A stretch of 9,482 nucleotides of DNA from CAZXCQ01 sp964639275 (GCA_964639275.1 CAZXCQ010000246.1:1-9482), one strand, 5' to 3'; positions 1 through 6,135 are shown, counted from the first letter of the stretch. Numbers and translations: made by a program. The notes: a model not told the origin generated them from the letters alone.

Positions 1-2
1 AT

Positions 3-821
3 ATCTTGCATTTTTTCCTCCTTTCTTACATCAATTTTCTTGATAAGGCTCACAAGGGAACGGGCAGAATGCACATTTACGACCGCCGCGATGTGCGGGA
101 TGACCTTCTCACTCAGTTTAATGAGGCCCTTTCCTTTCTTAAGAAGCACCTGAACGTCCGCAGCGAAATCCGCGGTGTTAATAGGGAGGATATTTATGAA
201 ATCCCGCTCGATGCTTTACGCGAGGCCCTGGTGAATGCGCTCATGCACCGCGACTACAGCATAACTGGCACTCAGGTCAGTGTGGAAGTCTATGACGACC
301 GGGTGGAGATAATAAATCCTGGGGGCTTACCAAAAGGCCTGTCGTTACATGACCTTGGCACGGTTTCGATCCGACGAAATGAACTGATCGCGGATCTCTT
401 CTTCCGCCTGCACAAGGTTGAACGAATTGGAATGGGAATCCAAAAGATGAAGGAGGCTATGTTGGCGGCGGGGCTCAGTGAACCGACCTTCGAAATCGAT
501 TTGTTTTTTCGGGCAACTTTCCAGAGATCGTCCGAATTCGCTATGAAGAAATGGGAAGAAGACTCTGAGAAAGGGCGAGGAGATGATTCGGAAGAGTTGG
601 TAGGACGGTTGGTGGAAAGGTTGGCAGAAAAGTTGACAGAAAACCAGAAACGGATATTGCATCTGATTATACAGGAACCCCACATATCCAAGAACGCGAT
701 GTCACAGGCAATCGGCATTAGCACCACCGCAATTGACAAAAACCTGACGAAGCTGAAACAAAAGAAAATCCTCCGCCGAGTTGGGCCTGCCAAGGGCGGA
801 CATTGGGAGGTGATCCGATAA
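3..821 (+). CDS. ATP-binding transcriptional regulator (AlbA_2/HATPase_c_4 type), 5'-truncated by the window edge
   Basis: The frame is open to the first bases of the window, so the N-terminal part, where an AlbA_2 (Schlafen-like) domain is usual, lies outside. The TTG at 6 is not a believable start. What remains is the HATPase_c_4 domain of this family: EALVNALMHRDYS matches the conserved E/N box, DDRVEIINPGGLP matches the G-box, and VERIGMGIQKM the following glycine loop. An acidic linker follows, then a winged-helix region from about LTENQKRILHLI to GGHWEVIR with a helix-turn-helix (ISKNAMSQAIGISTTAIDKN). Family members are predicted ATP-dependent DNA-binding regulators, often found beside defence or mobile genes; their partners are mostly unknown. 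The gene stands alone on the plus strand and faces the convergent ATPase gene at 1611. The family call is firm; the specific function is unknown. Confidence 0.9.
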   Translation: MLHFFLLSYINFLDKAHKGTGRMHIYDRRDVRDDLLTQFNEALSFLKKHLNVRSEIRGVNREDIYEIPLDALREALVNALMHRDYSITGTQVSVEVYDDRVEIINPGGLPKGLSLHDLGTVSIRRNELIADLFFRLHKVERIGMGIQKMKEAMLAAGLSEPTFEIDLFFRATFQRSSEFAMKKWEEDSEKGRGDDSEELVGRLVERLAEKLTENQKRILHLIIQEPHISKNAMSQAIGISTTAIDKNLTKLKQKKILRRVGPAKGGHWEVIR

Positions 822-852
822 GATGGGGGAATGCGTTCTTGCGGGCCATCTT
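820..852 (+). terminator. Possible weak terminator hairpin after the regulator gene
   Basis: AAGATGG (820-826) and CCATCTT (846-852) form a perfect 7-bp inverted repeat starting inside the stop codon of the preceding gene. The loop of 19 nt is long and only a short TTTAA follows, so this is a weak candidate at best. Confidence 0.2.
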
Positions 853-926
853 TAAGTAATCAAATAACTTGACATTGAAGGCTTGCAACAGAACGTATCG
901 ATCACGCCAGGAATCGCACGATTAGA

Positions 927-959
927 CCCGCCTGCCATGCACGGCACGAGCGGGCAGGT
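927..959. repeat. Compound palindromic element
   Basis: Three nested inverted pairs can form here: CCCGC (927-931) with GCGGG (950-954), CCTGCC (931-936) with GGCAGG (954-959), and TGCC (933-936) with GGCA (943-946). The pairs compete, so alternative hairpins are possible. The element ends 8 bp before copy 1 of the dispersed repeat. It looks like a small intergenic palindromic repeat of the REP/MITE kind, but only this one copy is visible here. Confidence 0.4.
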
Positions 960-967
960 ACGCCCAT

Positions 968-1215
968 GAAATTGAGGGACGTTCTCGACAAATTCCACAA
1001 ACTCTGATTACTACCATTCTGGGAACCGGTTTAAGCCTTCTTCAGTCCCCACTCCTTCTCCCATAACTAAGCCGCCTGTCCATCCAGATCAACAAGATAT
1101 TTATCGCCATCGAACTTAGTAAGAGGCACAAGGCTAAAGGAGTAAGGCGTAAGGCTACAGGGAGCGTGACTGTTCCCTTCCCTGACGGGTCCAGAAGTCG
1201 GAGATCAGAGATCAG
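968..1215. repeat. Dispersed repeat of about 245 bp, copy 1
   Basis: This stretch is repeated in the same orientation at 4894-5134. Outside one short block the copies differ by about a dozen substitutions. The block, near 1130-1170, holds variable tandem units of the type AAGGCGTAAGGC and accounts for the 7-bp length difference. On the minus strand both copies share a frame ending in LWEKEWG-x-KKA and a stop codon; in copy 1 a CAG has become TAG, so the frame is broken here. No terminal inverted repeats or target duplications are evident. The flanks of the two copies are unrelated, so this is a dispersed element and not a segmental duplication of a gene. Confidence 0.9.
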
Positions 1216-1274
1216 TTGCTGTGGCATTGTGAGACGAGAGTGGGACGGCCATGATTTAATGCTTTTCTATTTTG

Positions 1275-1436
1275 TCAGTATGTATTTATGATGAGTTGCA
1301 ATTCTCTCCGCACCAGACTTTTTCTACAGAATGCGATGGTCTCCTCCTTTAGCCCTTCAATCTTCTCGAGTCCCAGGCTTCGTTGACGCATCAGGCCGTT
1401 TAAAAGGGCAATGATGATGTTGACGGCCGGTGACAC
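1275..1436 (-). pseudogene. Unidentified protein-like C-terminal fragment
   Basis: Read on the minus strand from the GTG at 1436, 53 codons run to a TGA at 1275-1277. The product is rich in charged helix-forming residues (for example LGLEKIEGLKEETIAFCRKS, then LVRRELQLIINTY) and looks like the end of a helical protein. The frame extends upstream into the GC-rich stem-loop at 1460-1479 without a convincing start or ribosome binding site. I do not recognise the family. It lies downstream of the ATPase gene on the same strand, so it may be what is left of a former neighbour. It could also be a chance open frame. Confidence 0.35.
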
Positions 1437-1459
1437 GGAAACGTTCTGGAATTGAAGAA

Positions 1460-1479
1460 CCCCACAGCAAGCTGTGGGG
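1460..1479 (-). terminator. Perfect 9-bp GC-rich stem-loop, possible terminator or REP-like element
   Basis: CCCCACAGC (1460-1468) and GCTGTGGGG (1471-1479) are exact inverse complements separated by AA. Read on the minus strand the hairpin is followed by GTTCTTCAATT-like sequence, a weak T-rich tail, about 130 nt beyond the ATPase stop codon. It could end that transcript, or be a copy of a palindromic intergenic repeat family. The very small loop and poor tail make the terminator reading uncertain; the palindrome itself is plain. Confidence 0.45.
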
Positions 1480-1610
1480 AATGCGCTCGCTGAGCATTTT
1501 CACCGTCCCTGACACCCTTTTCGATACACACTGTCAGGTAGTCTGTAAGCCAGAGGCGCTGCTTGTCTGGTTGCGGATAGGCTGTGGCTTCATCAGGCGC
1601 TCGAATCTCC

Positions 1611-2915
1611 TCAATCGCTTTCCCTGATCCAGTTGAAAAAATTTCTGACGGCAATCACTTTTCCTTTAGATTCGCGTCGATCATCGTATCCGGCGGTAAT
1701 GATCTGGGCATCGGCCACATCGAATCGGTCCATGGCTTCGCGAAGACCTAAGAGTTCTCTTCCTTCATTCTTTTCATGGAGGTCCCAGCAAACATTGATG
1801 AGTCTCTCGATCCGGGTTCCTTTTCTGACGAGAAAATCGACCTCACCTTTACTTTTCCAGTAGAAAATATCGTTTCCCTTGGCCCTCAACTCCAGATAGA
1901 CCACGTTTTCGAAAATTCGGCCGATGTTCTCAGAAAATCGAAATAACACGGCGTTGTAAAGCCCTGAGTCGATAGCATAAACTTTATAGGGATTGGATTT
2001 CTGTTCGGTAAACGAATAAGAAAAATAGTCAGTTGTCTGCACCAAGAAGACCTCGCGTGCGTATTCCAGAAACTTGTTGGCCGTGGGTTGAGAAATCTTT
2101 TGCCTCTTTTCCGCCTGATATCCTGAAAAATGCGCGGCCACGTTGGCGTACAGGTTTAGACAGAATTCCTTCAGCTTCTTGATGTCTCTGACCTCGTAGC
2201 GTTGAATGATATCCTTCTCGATGACGGCGGTGTAGTAGTCTTTAAGGATCTGCATCCGGTCTTTTTCCGCTTCGGTCAGAACCACCTGAGGAAAACCACC
2301 GAATCGTAGATATTCATTAAACAAATTACGCAGGGCCGGGGACCCTTTTCCACGTGCTGTCTGGATCAGGTTTTCCTTGCCTCTAAATTCTAGGAATTCC
2401 AAAAAGCTCAGTGGAAAAACCTCGTTGGATACAATCCTTCCGGTCAAAGAGGTGCCGAATTCCTTTGAAAGAAGTCTGGAGGATGAACCCGTTATATAGA
2501 ACTTAATGTTCGTTTCTCTGTCGTAGAGGCCGCGGACGAACCTTTCCCACCCCGGCACCAATTGAACCTCGTCGAAAACAACATATGTCCTGCCTTCTGG
2601 ATTGAACCTCTCCAGATACACATCGTGAATTCGCAGCAGGAATTCCGTTGTCAGGTTCGAAATGAAGGTGGGCTCTTCGAAATTCACATAAAGGATATTG
2701 CTCCGCGGTGTCCCAGCGTCGATCAGTTTCTGAAGAACTTGAAGTAAAATTGTTGACTTGCCCGACCTTCGCACACCGGTGACAACAGAGACCTCTTTCA
2801 GGGACCTCTGACGATACAGTTCCTCGGTATAGGTCTTCCGATAGACGCCCGTATACCGATCCTGGCTCCAGAAATTCCAGTACTCAAGGATATCCATTAA
2901 TTCAGCATTGTTCAT
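1611..2915 (-). CDS. AAA ATPase with C-terminal DUF4143 domain
   Basis: The protein of 434 residues has the usual length and order of the AAA_14/DUF4143 family. A Walker A motif, GVRRSGKST, lies at residues 47-55 and a Walker B motif, YVVFDEVQ, at about 111-118. ITGSSSRLLS (141-150) and the arginine-containing SLTGR (156-160) match the sensor region. The rest is DUF4143: FLEF, YLRFGGFPQV, YYTAVIEKDI, AIDSGLYNA, then FENVVYLELRAKGNDIFYW and GEVDFLV. This tail resembles a PD-(D/E)XK fold, but where many members have IEVK this one has LINVCWDL, so the usual lysine is absent. ATG at 2915 follows an AT-rich promoter; the ribosome binding site is weak. Substrate and role are unknown; the genes are frequent in archaeal and bacterial accessory regions. 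Confidence 0.93.
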   Translation of the reverse strand: MNNAELMDILEYWNFWSQDRYTGVYRKTYTEELYRQRSLKEVSVVTGVRRSGKSTILLQVLQKLIDAGTPRSNILYVNFEEPTFISNLTTEFLLRIHDVYLERFNPEGRTYVVFDEVQLVPGWERFVRGLYDRETNIKFYITGSSSRLLSKEFGTSLTGRIVSNEVFPLSFLEFLEFRGKENLIQTARGKGSPALRNLFNEYLRFGGFPQVVLTEAEKDRMQILKDYYTAVIEKDIIQRYEVRDIKKLKEFCLNLYANVAAHFSGYQAEKRQKISQPTANKFLEYAREVFLVQTTDYFSYSFTEQKSNPYKVYAIDSGLYNAVLFRFSENIGRIFENVVYLELRAKGNDIFYWKSKGEVDFLVRKGTRIERLINVCWDLHEKNEGRELLGLREAMDRFDVADAQIITAGYDDRRESKGKVIAVRNFFNWIRESD

Positions 2916-2933
2916 CGAGATACCATATTATAT

Positions 2934-2960
2934 TTTAGTATATTAATCATATATACTAAA
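2934..2960. promoter_or_regulatory. Putative operator: 10-bp inverted repeat over the -10 region
   Basis: TTTAGTATAT (2934-2943) and ATATACTAAA (2951-2960) are exact inverse complements with a 7-nt spacer. The palindrome covers the predicted -10 box and start site of the ATPase gene. A related half-site, TAGTATAA, lies at 2969-2976 next to the -35 box. This arrangement fits binding by a dimeric repressor, possibly autoregulation or the vanished TetR regulator nearby. No binding protein can be named. Confidence 0.45.
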
Positions 2961-2982
2961 CTATGTTGTAGTATAATGTCAA
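2953..2982 (-). promoter_or_regulatory. Predicted sigma-70 promoter of the DUF4143 ATPase gene
   Basis: On the minus strand an exact TTGACA (forward 2977-2982) is followed after 18 bp by TAGTAT (forward 2953-2958), a 4-of-6 match to TATAAT. The surroundings are strongly AT-rich. Transcription would start near 2946, about 30 nt before the ATG at 2915. Confidence 0.55.
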
Positions 2983-3013
2983 CCTATGATATTACTATTT
3001 CACCTACAACCCA

Positions 3014-3181
3014 TTATTTTAAAAGTTTATGTTGGAGGCGCTTGAGCCGCGAAAAGTATTTGTTGGAAGCGCGCTCGAGGATCTGGGTGAACAGGTCGTC
3101 TTTCCCCTTGAAATGATAATAGATCATCGGTTCGGTGGCCTCGAACCCATTGCGGGTGAAAAGCCCTGTTTCCGCATTAAG
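3014..3181 (-). pseudogene. Remnant of a TetR-family regulator
   Basis: The minus-strand frame ending at TAA (3014-3016) reads TGLFTRNGFEATEPMIYYHF, then KGKDDLFTQILERASNKYFS and a short tail RLKRLQHKLLK. RNGFEAT and IYYHFKGKDDLF are the typical flanks of the TetR N-terminal helix-turn-helix. The segment that normally lies between them, about a dozen residues of the type TRDIAxxAGVSK, is missing. Upstream the frame meets a TAG with no start codon, and the protein ends about 30 residues after the DNA-binding domain, so the ligand-binding domain is gone. It is therefore a broken gene with both an internal deletion and lost ends. It sits between the ATPase promoter and the hydrolase gene and may once have controlled one of them. 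Confidence 0.75.
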
Positions 3182-3314
3182 ATTTGAAATGCGGCACTAA
3201 GGCGTAAGGACAGCCCTCATCAATCCATAGCCCGAAAAAATGTCCCGCACAACGACACCAAGGCACAAAGATTCCAACATGTGAGCTGCCACTGACGGCA
3301 TCCGGTTTCCAGTT

Positions 3315-4439
3315 TCAAGCTCCCCACCGATACGTCTCTCCGTGGTTCAGGTGCACCAGCCGATCCAGGAGACCTCCCCTGTCCAGTTCCTGTTTCAATT
3401 GCACCGGCGGATAATAGACCGGTTCATCGCCCAAACGGAAGTTCCCCCAGTGGACAATGAGAAGCCGTTTGGCGCCCAGTTCCTGAAAGGCCTGAACGGT
3501 TTCCTGCGGGTTCATGTGACTCGGGGCCATGAACCAGCGGGGTTCATAGGCCCCGAGATTGAAGATGGCCAGGTCGATGGGAAAAGACGCCCCGATTTCG
3601 GAAAACCCCCTGAAATATCCGGAATCACCTCCGATGTAGACGGTGGGTCCACTGGCCGTCTCGATCAGAAATGAACCCCACAGGGACCTGTTGGGCCCAA
3701 TCAAGGGGCTTCGCATGGTCCAGTGATTACAGGGAAGGAGCGTGATTTTCCGTTTGCCGTCGTCAAAGGCATCAAACCAGTCCAGTGCATCCCGCTGTTT
3801 CATCCCCAGGTCGTCAAAGATATCATGGTATCCCAGCGGTGTGATCAGGTGGGTATCGCTGTTTAGGGAACTCAGGGTATCTGTATCCAGGTGGTCGTAA
3901 TGTCCATGAGTGATCAGTACGTGATCAGGCCGGGGCATCCGGGTCATATCCGAGACAATGGGAGTGAAATCCTTGATGAACCAGGAGATATCGCCAAAAA
4001 CAGGGTCCACAAGGATGTACTGATCCTGATCCTTGATCATGAGCCCGCCGTGCTTGATAAAGGTGATCGAAAGGCTGCGCTCCTGTCGCACCGCTTCCCA
4101 GTCAATAGAGACGGGGACCACCTGCTCCTGTCCATAGTCCTTTTTGAAAGGATTCTCTCTGAACAGTTTCCAGTGGAGGATCTCCAATATATTCTTGTGA
4201 CCTGCCTCCCCAAAGGGATTGAGGAAGCGTGAACTGCCATGATGGAGCTTTCTGCGGGCAATCTCCCGGAGACTGAGACCGTTAAACCTCTCAGCCGGCG
4301 CCTCTGTGCTGGCCCCCGCCTTCGCAGGTCTGAAAAGAAGCCGCCATAAAAAGAACTTCGCCATAAAGACCCATTTACCCCACTCAAAGAGTGCCCTTAT
4401 GAGATGTCTGCGGGTCATCGGGATAGCGGTCGGAGCCAT
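3315..4439 (-). CDS. Metallo-beta-lactamase-fold hydrolase, NAPE-PLD/RomA-like
   Basis: The 374-residue protein shows the full metal-binding set of the NAPE-phospholipase-D-like branch of the metallo-beta-lactamase superfamily. These are THGHYDHLD (H178, H180, D182, H183), LLPCNHW (H239), YIGGDSGYF (D272) and LLIVHWGNF (H330). SHMNPQETVQAF (H308) corresponds to the HVNPEEA region of that family. The N-terminus (about residues 8-36) is basic and hydrophobic with many aromatic residues, fitting a membrane anchor or peripheral attachment, which suits a lipid or other amphipathic substrate. The substrate itself cannot be told. The ATG at 4439 has AGGA seven bases upstream and is preferred over a second ATG at codon 8, which has no such site. 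It is the last gene of a probable three-gene unit, 60 bp behind the zinc-protein gene. Confidence 0.93.
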   Translation of the reverse strand: MAPTAIPMTRRHLIRALFEWGKWVFMAKFFLWRLLFRPAKAGASTEAPAERFNGLSLREIARRKLHHGSSRFLNPFGEAGHKNILEILHWKLFRENPFKKDYGQEQVVPVSIDWEAVRQERSLSITFIKHGGLMIKDQDQYILVDPVFGDISWFIKDFTPIVSDMTRMPRPDHVLITHGHYDHLDTDTLSSLNSDTHLITPLGYHDIFDDLGMKQRDALDWFDAFDDGKRKITLLPCNHWTMRSPLIGPNRSLWGSFLIETASGPTVYIGGDSGYFRGFSEIGASFPIDLAIFNLGAYEPRWFMAPSHMNPQETVQAFQELGAKRLLIVHWGNFRLGDEPVYYPPVQLKQELDRGGLLDRLVHLNHGETYRWGA

Positions 4440-4468
4440 GTGCGAATCCTGCAGGCCCAGGGATTTTC

Positions 4469-4492
4469 GACGCCAGGCATTACACTGGCGTC
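4469..4492 (-). repeat. Intercistronic 8-bp stem-loop
   Basis: GACGCCAG (4469-4476) and CTGGCGTC (4485-4492) pair perfectly around an 8-nt loop in the 60-bp gap between the zinc-protein stop and the hydrolase start. On the minus strand no T-run follows, so it is unlikely to be a terminator. An mRNA-stability or processing element within the operon is possible. Confidence 0.45.
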
Positions 4493-4499
4493 TGATGGA

Positions 4500-4742
4500 T
4501 CAAACGCTCGCCCCTTTGGCCTCTCTCTCAAGCTCATATCGTTTTTGGCTTTTGCGACACATCTCCCAGATAATGCACTGGGGTCTGAATTTACAGTAGG
4601 TGCAAGGGTCGGTGCAGGCCTCGCAGTTTTCAAGGCATTCCTGGCAGTAACCGATCATCATCTTCTGACACTGAACATGGGCCTGCCGGCCCGGATGATA
4701 TTTACAGTCCATGGTGTGATATCCCCAGTTTTCAATCTTCAC
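4500..4742 (-). CDS. Small cysteine-rich B-box-like zinc-binding protein
   Basis: The 80-residue product has ten cysteines. CKYHPGRQAHVQC (C13, H16, C25) followed by C33-x2-C36 resembles the CxxH...C...CxxC layout of bacterial B-box zinc fingers. Further CxxC pairs are C40/C43 and C47/C50, with C56 and C62 after them. One position that is usually a cysteine in the B-box (CxxC at 25-28) is methionine here. The tail is charged and helical (KSQKRYELEREAK). No signal peptide or membrane segment is seen, so it is probably cytoplasmic and binds zinc or, less likely, an iron-sulfur cluster. The GTG start at 4742 overlaps the TGA of the upstream frame (GTGA) and has GAGGA seven bases before it, which supports both the start and translational coupling. 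No specific function can be assigned. Confidence 0.75.
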   Translation of the reverse strand: MKIENWGYHTMDCKYHPGRQAHVQCQKMMIGYCQECLENCEACTDPCTYCKFRPQCIIWEMCRKSQKRYELEREAKGASV

Positions 4743-4924
4743 TGTTCAATCCTCAATCCCCGGGTCCATTTGGACTTGAAAATCACGAAGATCAGCGCGG
4801 CAAACAGATAACACATCATAAGGCCTAAATGGGCAATGTCAATAAACATGGTAAAGCCCGGCGAGAACACAACATCCGGCAGGTTTTTGAGTAGAAATTG
4901 AGGGACGTTCTCGACAAACTGCAC
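4739..4924 (-). CDS. Small single-helix membrane protein, start uncertain
   Basis: The frame ends in TGA at 4739-4741, sharing bases with the GTG start of the zinc-protein gene. The longest version begins at a GTG at 4924 and has 61 residues; its first ten codons lie inside dispersed-repeat copy 2 and have no ribosome binding site. An ATG at 4849 gives a 36-residue version that still contains the whole membrane helix (about MFIDIAHLGLMMCYLF plus AALIFVIF), followed by a basic KSKWTRGLR end that should face the cytoplasm. Either the repeat now supplies the start, or the gene lost its original 5' end when the repeat arrived. The coupling to the next gene and the clear helix argue that it is real. 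Family and function are not recognised. Confidence 0.5.
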   Translation of the reverse strand: MQFVENVPQFLLKNLPDVVFSPGFTMFIDIAHLGLMMCYLFAALIFVIFKSKWTRGLRIEQ

Positions 4925-5134
4925 AAATTCTGATTACTACCATTCTGGGATCCGGTTTAAGCCTTTTTCGGTCCCCACTCCTTCTCCCATAACTGAGCCG
5001 CCTGTACATCCAGATCCACAAGATATTTATCGCCATCGACCTTAGTAAGAGGCACAAGACTAAAGGCGTAAGGCTAAAGGCGGCATGACGGGTCCCTTCC
5101 CTGACGGGTCCAGAAGTCGGAGATCAGAGACCAG
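4894..5134. repeat. Dispersed repeat of about 245 bp, copy 2
   Basis: This is the partner of 968-1215 in the same orientation, with identical outer ends: GAAATTGAGGGACGTTCTCG on one side and CCAGAAGTCGGAGATCAGAG near the other. On the minus strand a short frame from a GTG at 5055 to a TAA at 4957-4959 encodes 32 residues containing DGDKYLVDLDVQAAQLWEKE and is uninterrupted in this copy. A second shared minus-strand frame (V-x-FVENVPQF) runs out of the repeat into the small membrane-protein gene. Most differences between copies change the 32-residue frame, which gives no sign that it is conserved as protein. Confidence 0.9.
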
Positions 5135-5150
5135 AAAAAGGAGGAAAGAA

Positions 5151-5276
5151 ATGAAGGTGGCCGTGCCAGCCCTGTTGAATTTCCCGAAGGGAACCCTATT
5201 CAACCGGGCCAGGGCGGGCCTTGTGGCCGACCTTGAAAGGCTTTTTACGCGGTGCCTCAAAGTCAAGAATTTCTGA
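5151..5276 (+). CDS. Possible 41-residue small protein
   Basis: An ATG at 5151 stands behind an excellent ribosome binding site (AGGAGG, six bases upstream) and opens 41 codons ending at TGA 5274-5276. The product begins MKVAVPALLNFPKGTLFNRA and is mildly basic. Against it, most of the frame is occupied by the large hairpin at 5171-5207, no family is recognised, and no promoter is evident. It converges with the channel gene, ending 3 bp from that gene's stop. I regard it as more likely a chance frame over a structured intergenic element. Confidence 0.22.
   Translation: MKVAVPALLNFPKGTLFNRARAGLVADLERLFTRCLKVKNF
5171..5207. repeat. Large intergenic stem-loop
   Basis: GTTGAAT (5174-5180) pairs with ATTCAAC (5198-5204), and the adjoining TTCCC (5181-5185) pairs with GGGAA (5189-5193) around a GAA loop, leaving CCCT bulged on one side. 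A CC/GG pair extends it outward. The long imperfect stem lies between two genes and resembles a palindromic repeat unit. No T-run follows on either strand, so it does not look like a classical terminator. Confidence 0.5.
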
Positions 5277-5279
5277 CGC

Positions 5280-5981
5280 TTAATCTTCCTTCTTGGTGTC
5301 CGGCGGGCCGGACTCTCGGCGGTAGATATAGAGCCCGACAATGGAGGCCATGAAGAAGATAAGATAGAACTGGCCGATGATCCCTTCCAGAACTGTCAGG
5401 GTCTGTGCCATGTGGGACATGGGCACCACGTCGCCATACCCGATGGTCAGAAGTGTCACGTAGCTGTAGTAAAAGAGCAGGCTGTAGAAGACGTCCATCC
5501 TCAGGTTCGACCCATGCACACCGAAGTTGAAAGATCCGGGACTGAGGAGTTCCAGATTCACGTACAGAACCATCCAGAATATCCCCATCAGCACGTAAAC
5601 GCACAGACCTCCCATGACGGTGTCCGCCCTGATCTCGCGCTGCTGTGCCACATTGACGCCGATCTGCAGCGTTACGATACCGAGAAAGGCACAGGAGACA
5701 AAATTGGTGGCGATGAGGAGGCTGATACGGTCGATAATAAAGCTGGAGGTTTCTCCGGCCATGGCGGCTGCGCCAAAGACAATGGCCAGTTTAAAAAAAC
5801 GGCTCTCTCGGATGGAAAAGGCAGCCGCAGCGAGAACCAGAAAGAAGAAAAAATCGGCGGCATACCCGGCTGCGTTGCTGCCTTCAAAAAGGGGGGTGCT
5901 CAGGAGCTCTGCCAGGAAAAAGGAGAGAAGGATGCCGAAACGATTTTTGGCGCGGTGACGTTGTGTGCGATCGAGTTTCAT
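5280..5981 (-). CDS. Potassium-channel-like membrane protein (Ion_trans_2 pore)
   Basis: The 233-residue protein is almost wholly hydrophobic. Likely membrane segments lie near residues 15-31, 39-56, 62-75, 87-110, 121-143 and 196-220. Between the last two, a pore helix (about 164-178) leads into TLLTIGYGDVVP, the selectivity-filter signature of potassium channels (TIGYGD at 179-184). The layout is that of a six-helix channel subunit, four of which should form the pore. The fourth segment lacks the regular arginines of a voltage sensor, and there is no C-terminal RCK/TrkA_N nucleotide-binding domain; the protein stops about 13 residues after the last helix. Gating is therefore unknown. The ATG at 5981 has AGGT six bases upstream. 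It is divergent from panB and stands alone on its strand. Confidence 0.9.
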   Translation of the reverse strand: MKLDRTQRHRAKNRFGILLSFFLAELLSTPLFEGSNAAGYAADFFFFLVLAAAAFSIRESRFFKLAIVFGAAAMAGETSSFIIDRISLLIATNFVSCAFLGIVTLQIGVNVAQQREIRADTVMGGLCVYVLMGIFWMVLYVNLELLSPGSFNFGVHGSNLRMDVFYSLLFYYSYVTLLTIGYGDVVPMSHMAQTLTVLEGIIGQFYLIFFMASIVGLYIYRRESGPPDTKKED

Positions 5982-6106
5982 GGAAGACCTGAGAATCCGG
6001 ATACGCTGAATTTCGCCCTGAAGGATGTCCTATGTTCCGCCGGGAGGCTGGTTCGAAAAGGCGGTTTCCCTCGCAGGTTATGAAAAATACAAAGCGGGGT
6101 GACATT

Positions 6107-6135
6107 TTGCAAGGTCTTTATCCGGAATCTATAAA
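6107..6135 (+). promoter_or_regulatory. Predicted sigma-70 promoter of panB-panE
   Basis: TTGCAA (6107-6112) and TATAAA (6130-6135) are separated by 17 bp, giving 4-of-6 and 5-of-6 matches with ideal spacing. Transcription would start near 6142 and leave a leader of about 330 nt before panB. A second TTGACA at 6151-6156 has only a poor -10 partner (TAAGTT at 6174-6179). The TTGCAA is also readable on the minus strand, with TATTTT 17 bp away, as a weak divergent promoter for the channel gene. Confidence 0.5.

Noticed and set aside
290..793. Minus-strand open frames within the first gene.
   Set aside because: They lie antisense to the HATPase_c_4 and winged-helix regions and show no recognisable domain.
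968..5134. Composite transposon bounded by the two direct repeats.
   Set aside because: No transposase or terminal inverted repeats occur in or between the copies, and the enclosed genes look like ordinary chromosomal genes in different transcription units.
5412..6083. Plus-strand open frame of 223 codons opposite the channel gene.
   Set aside because: It is the antisense shadow of a clear membrane protein with a potassium filter; its own product is polar, without family signature or ribosome binding site.
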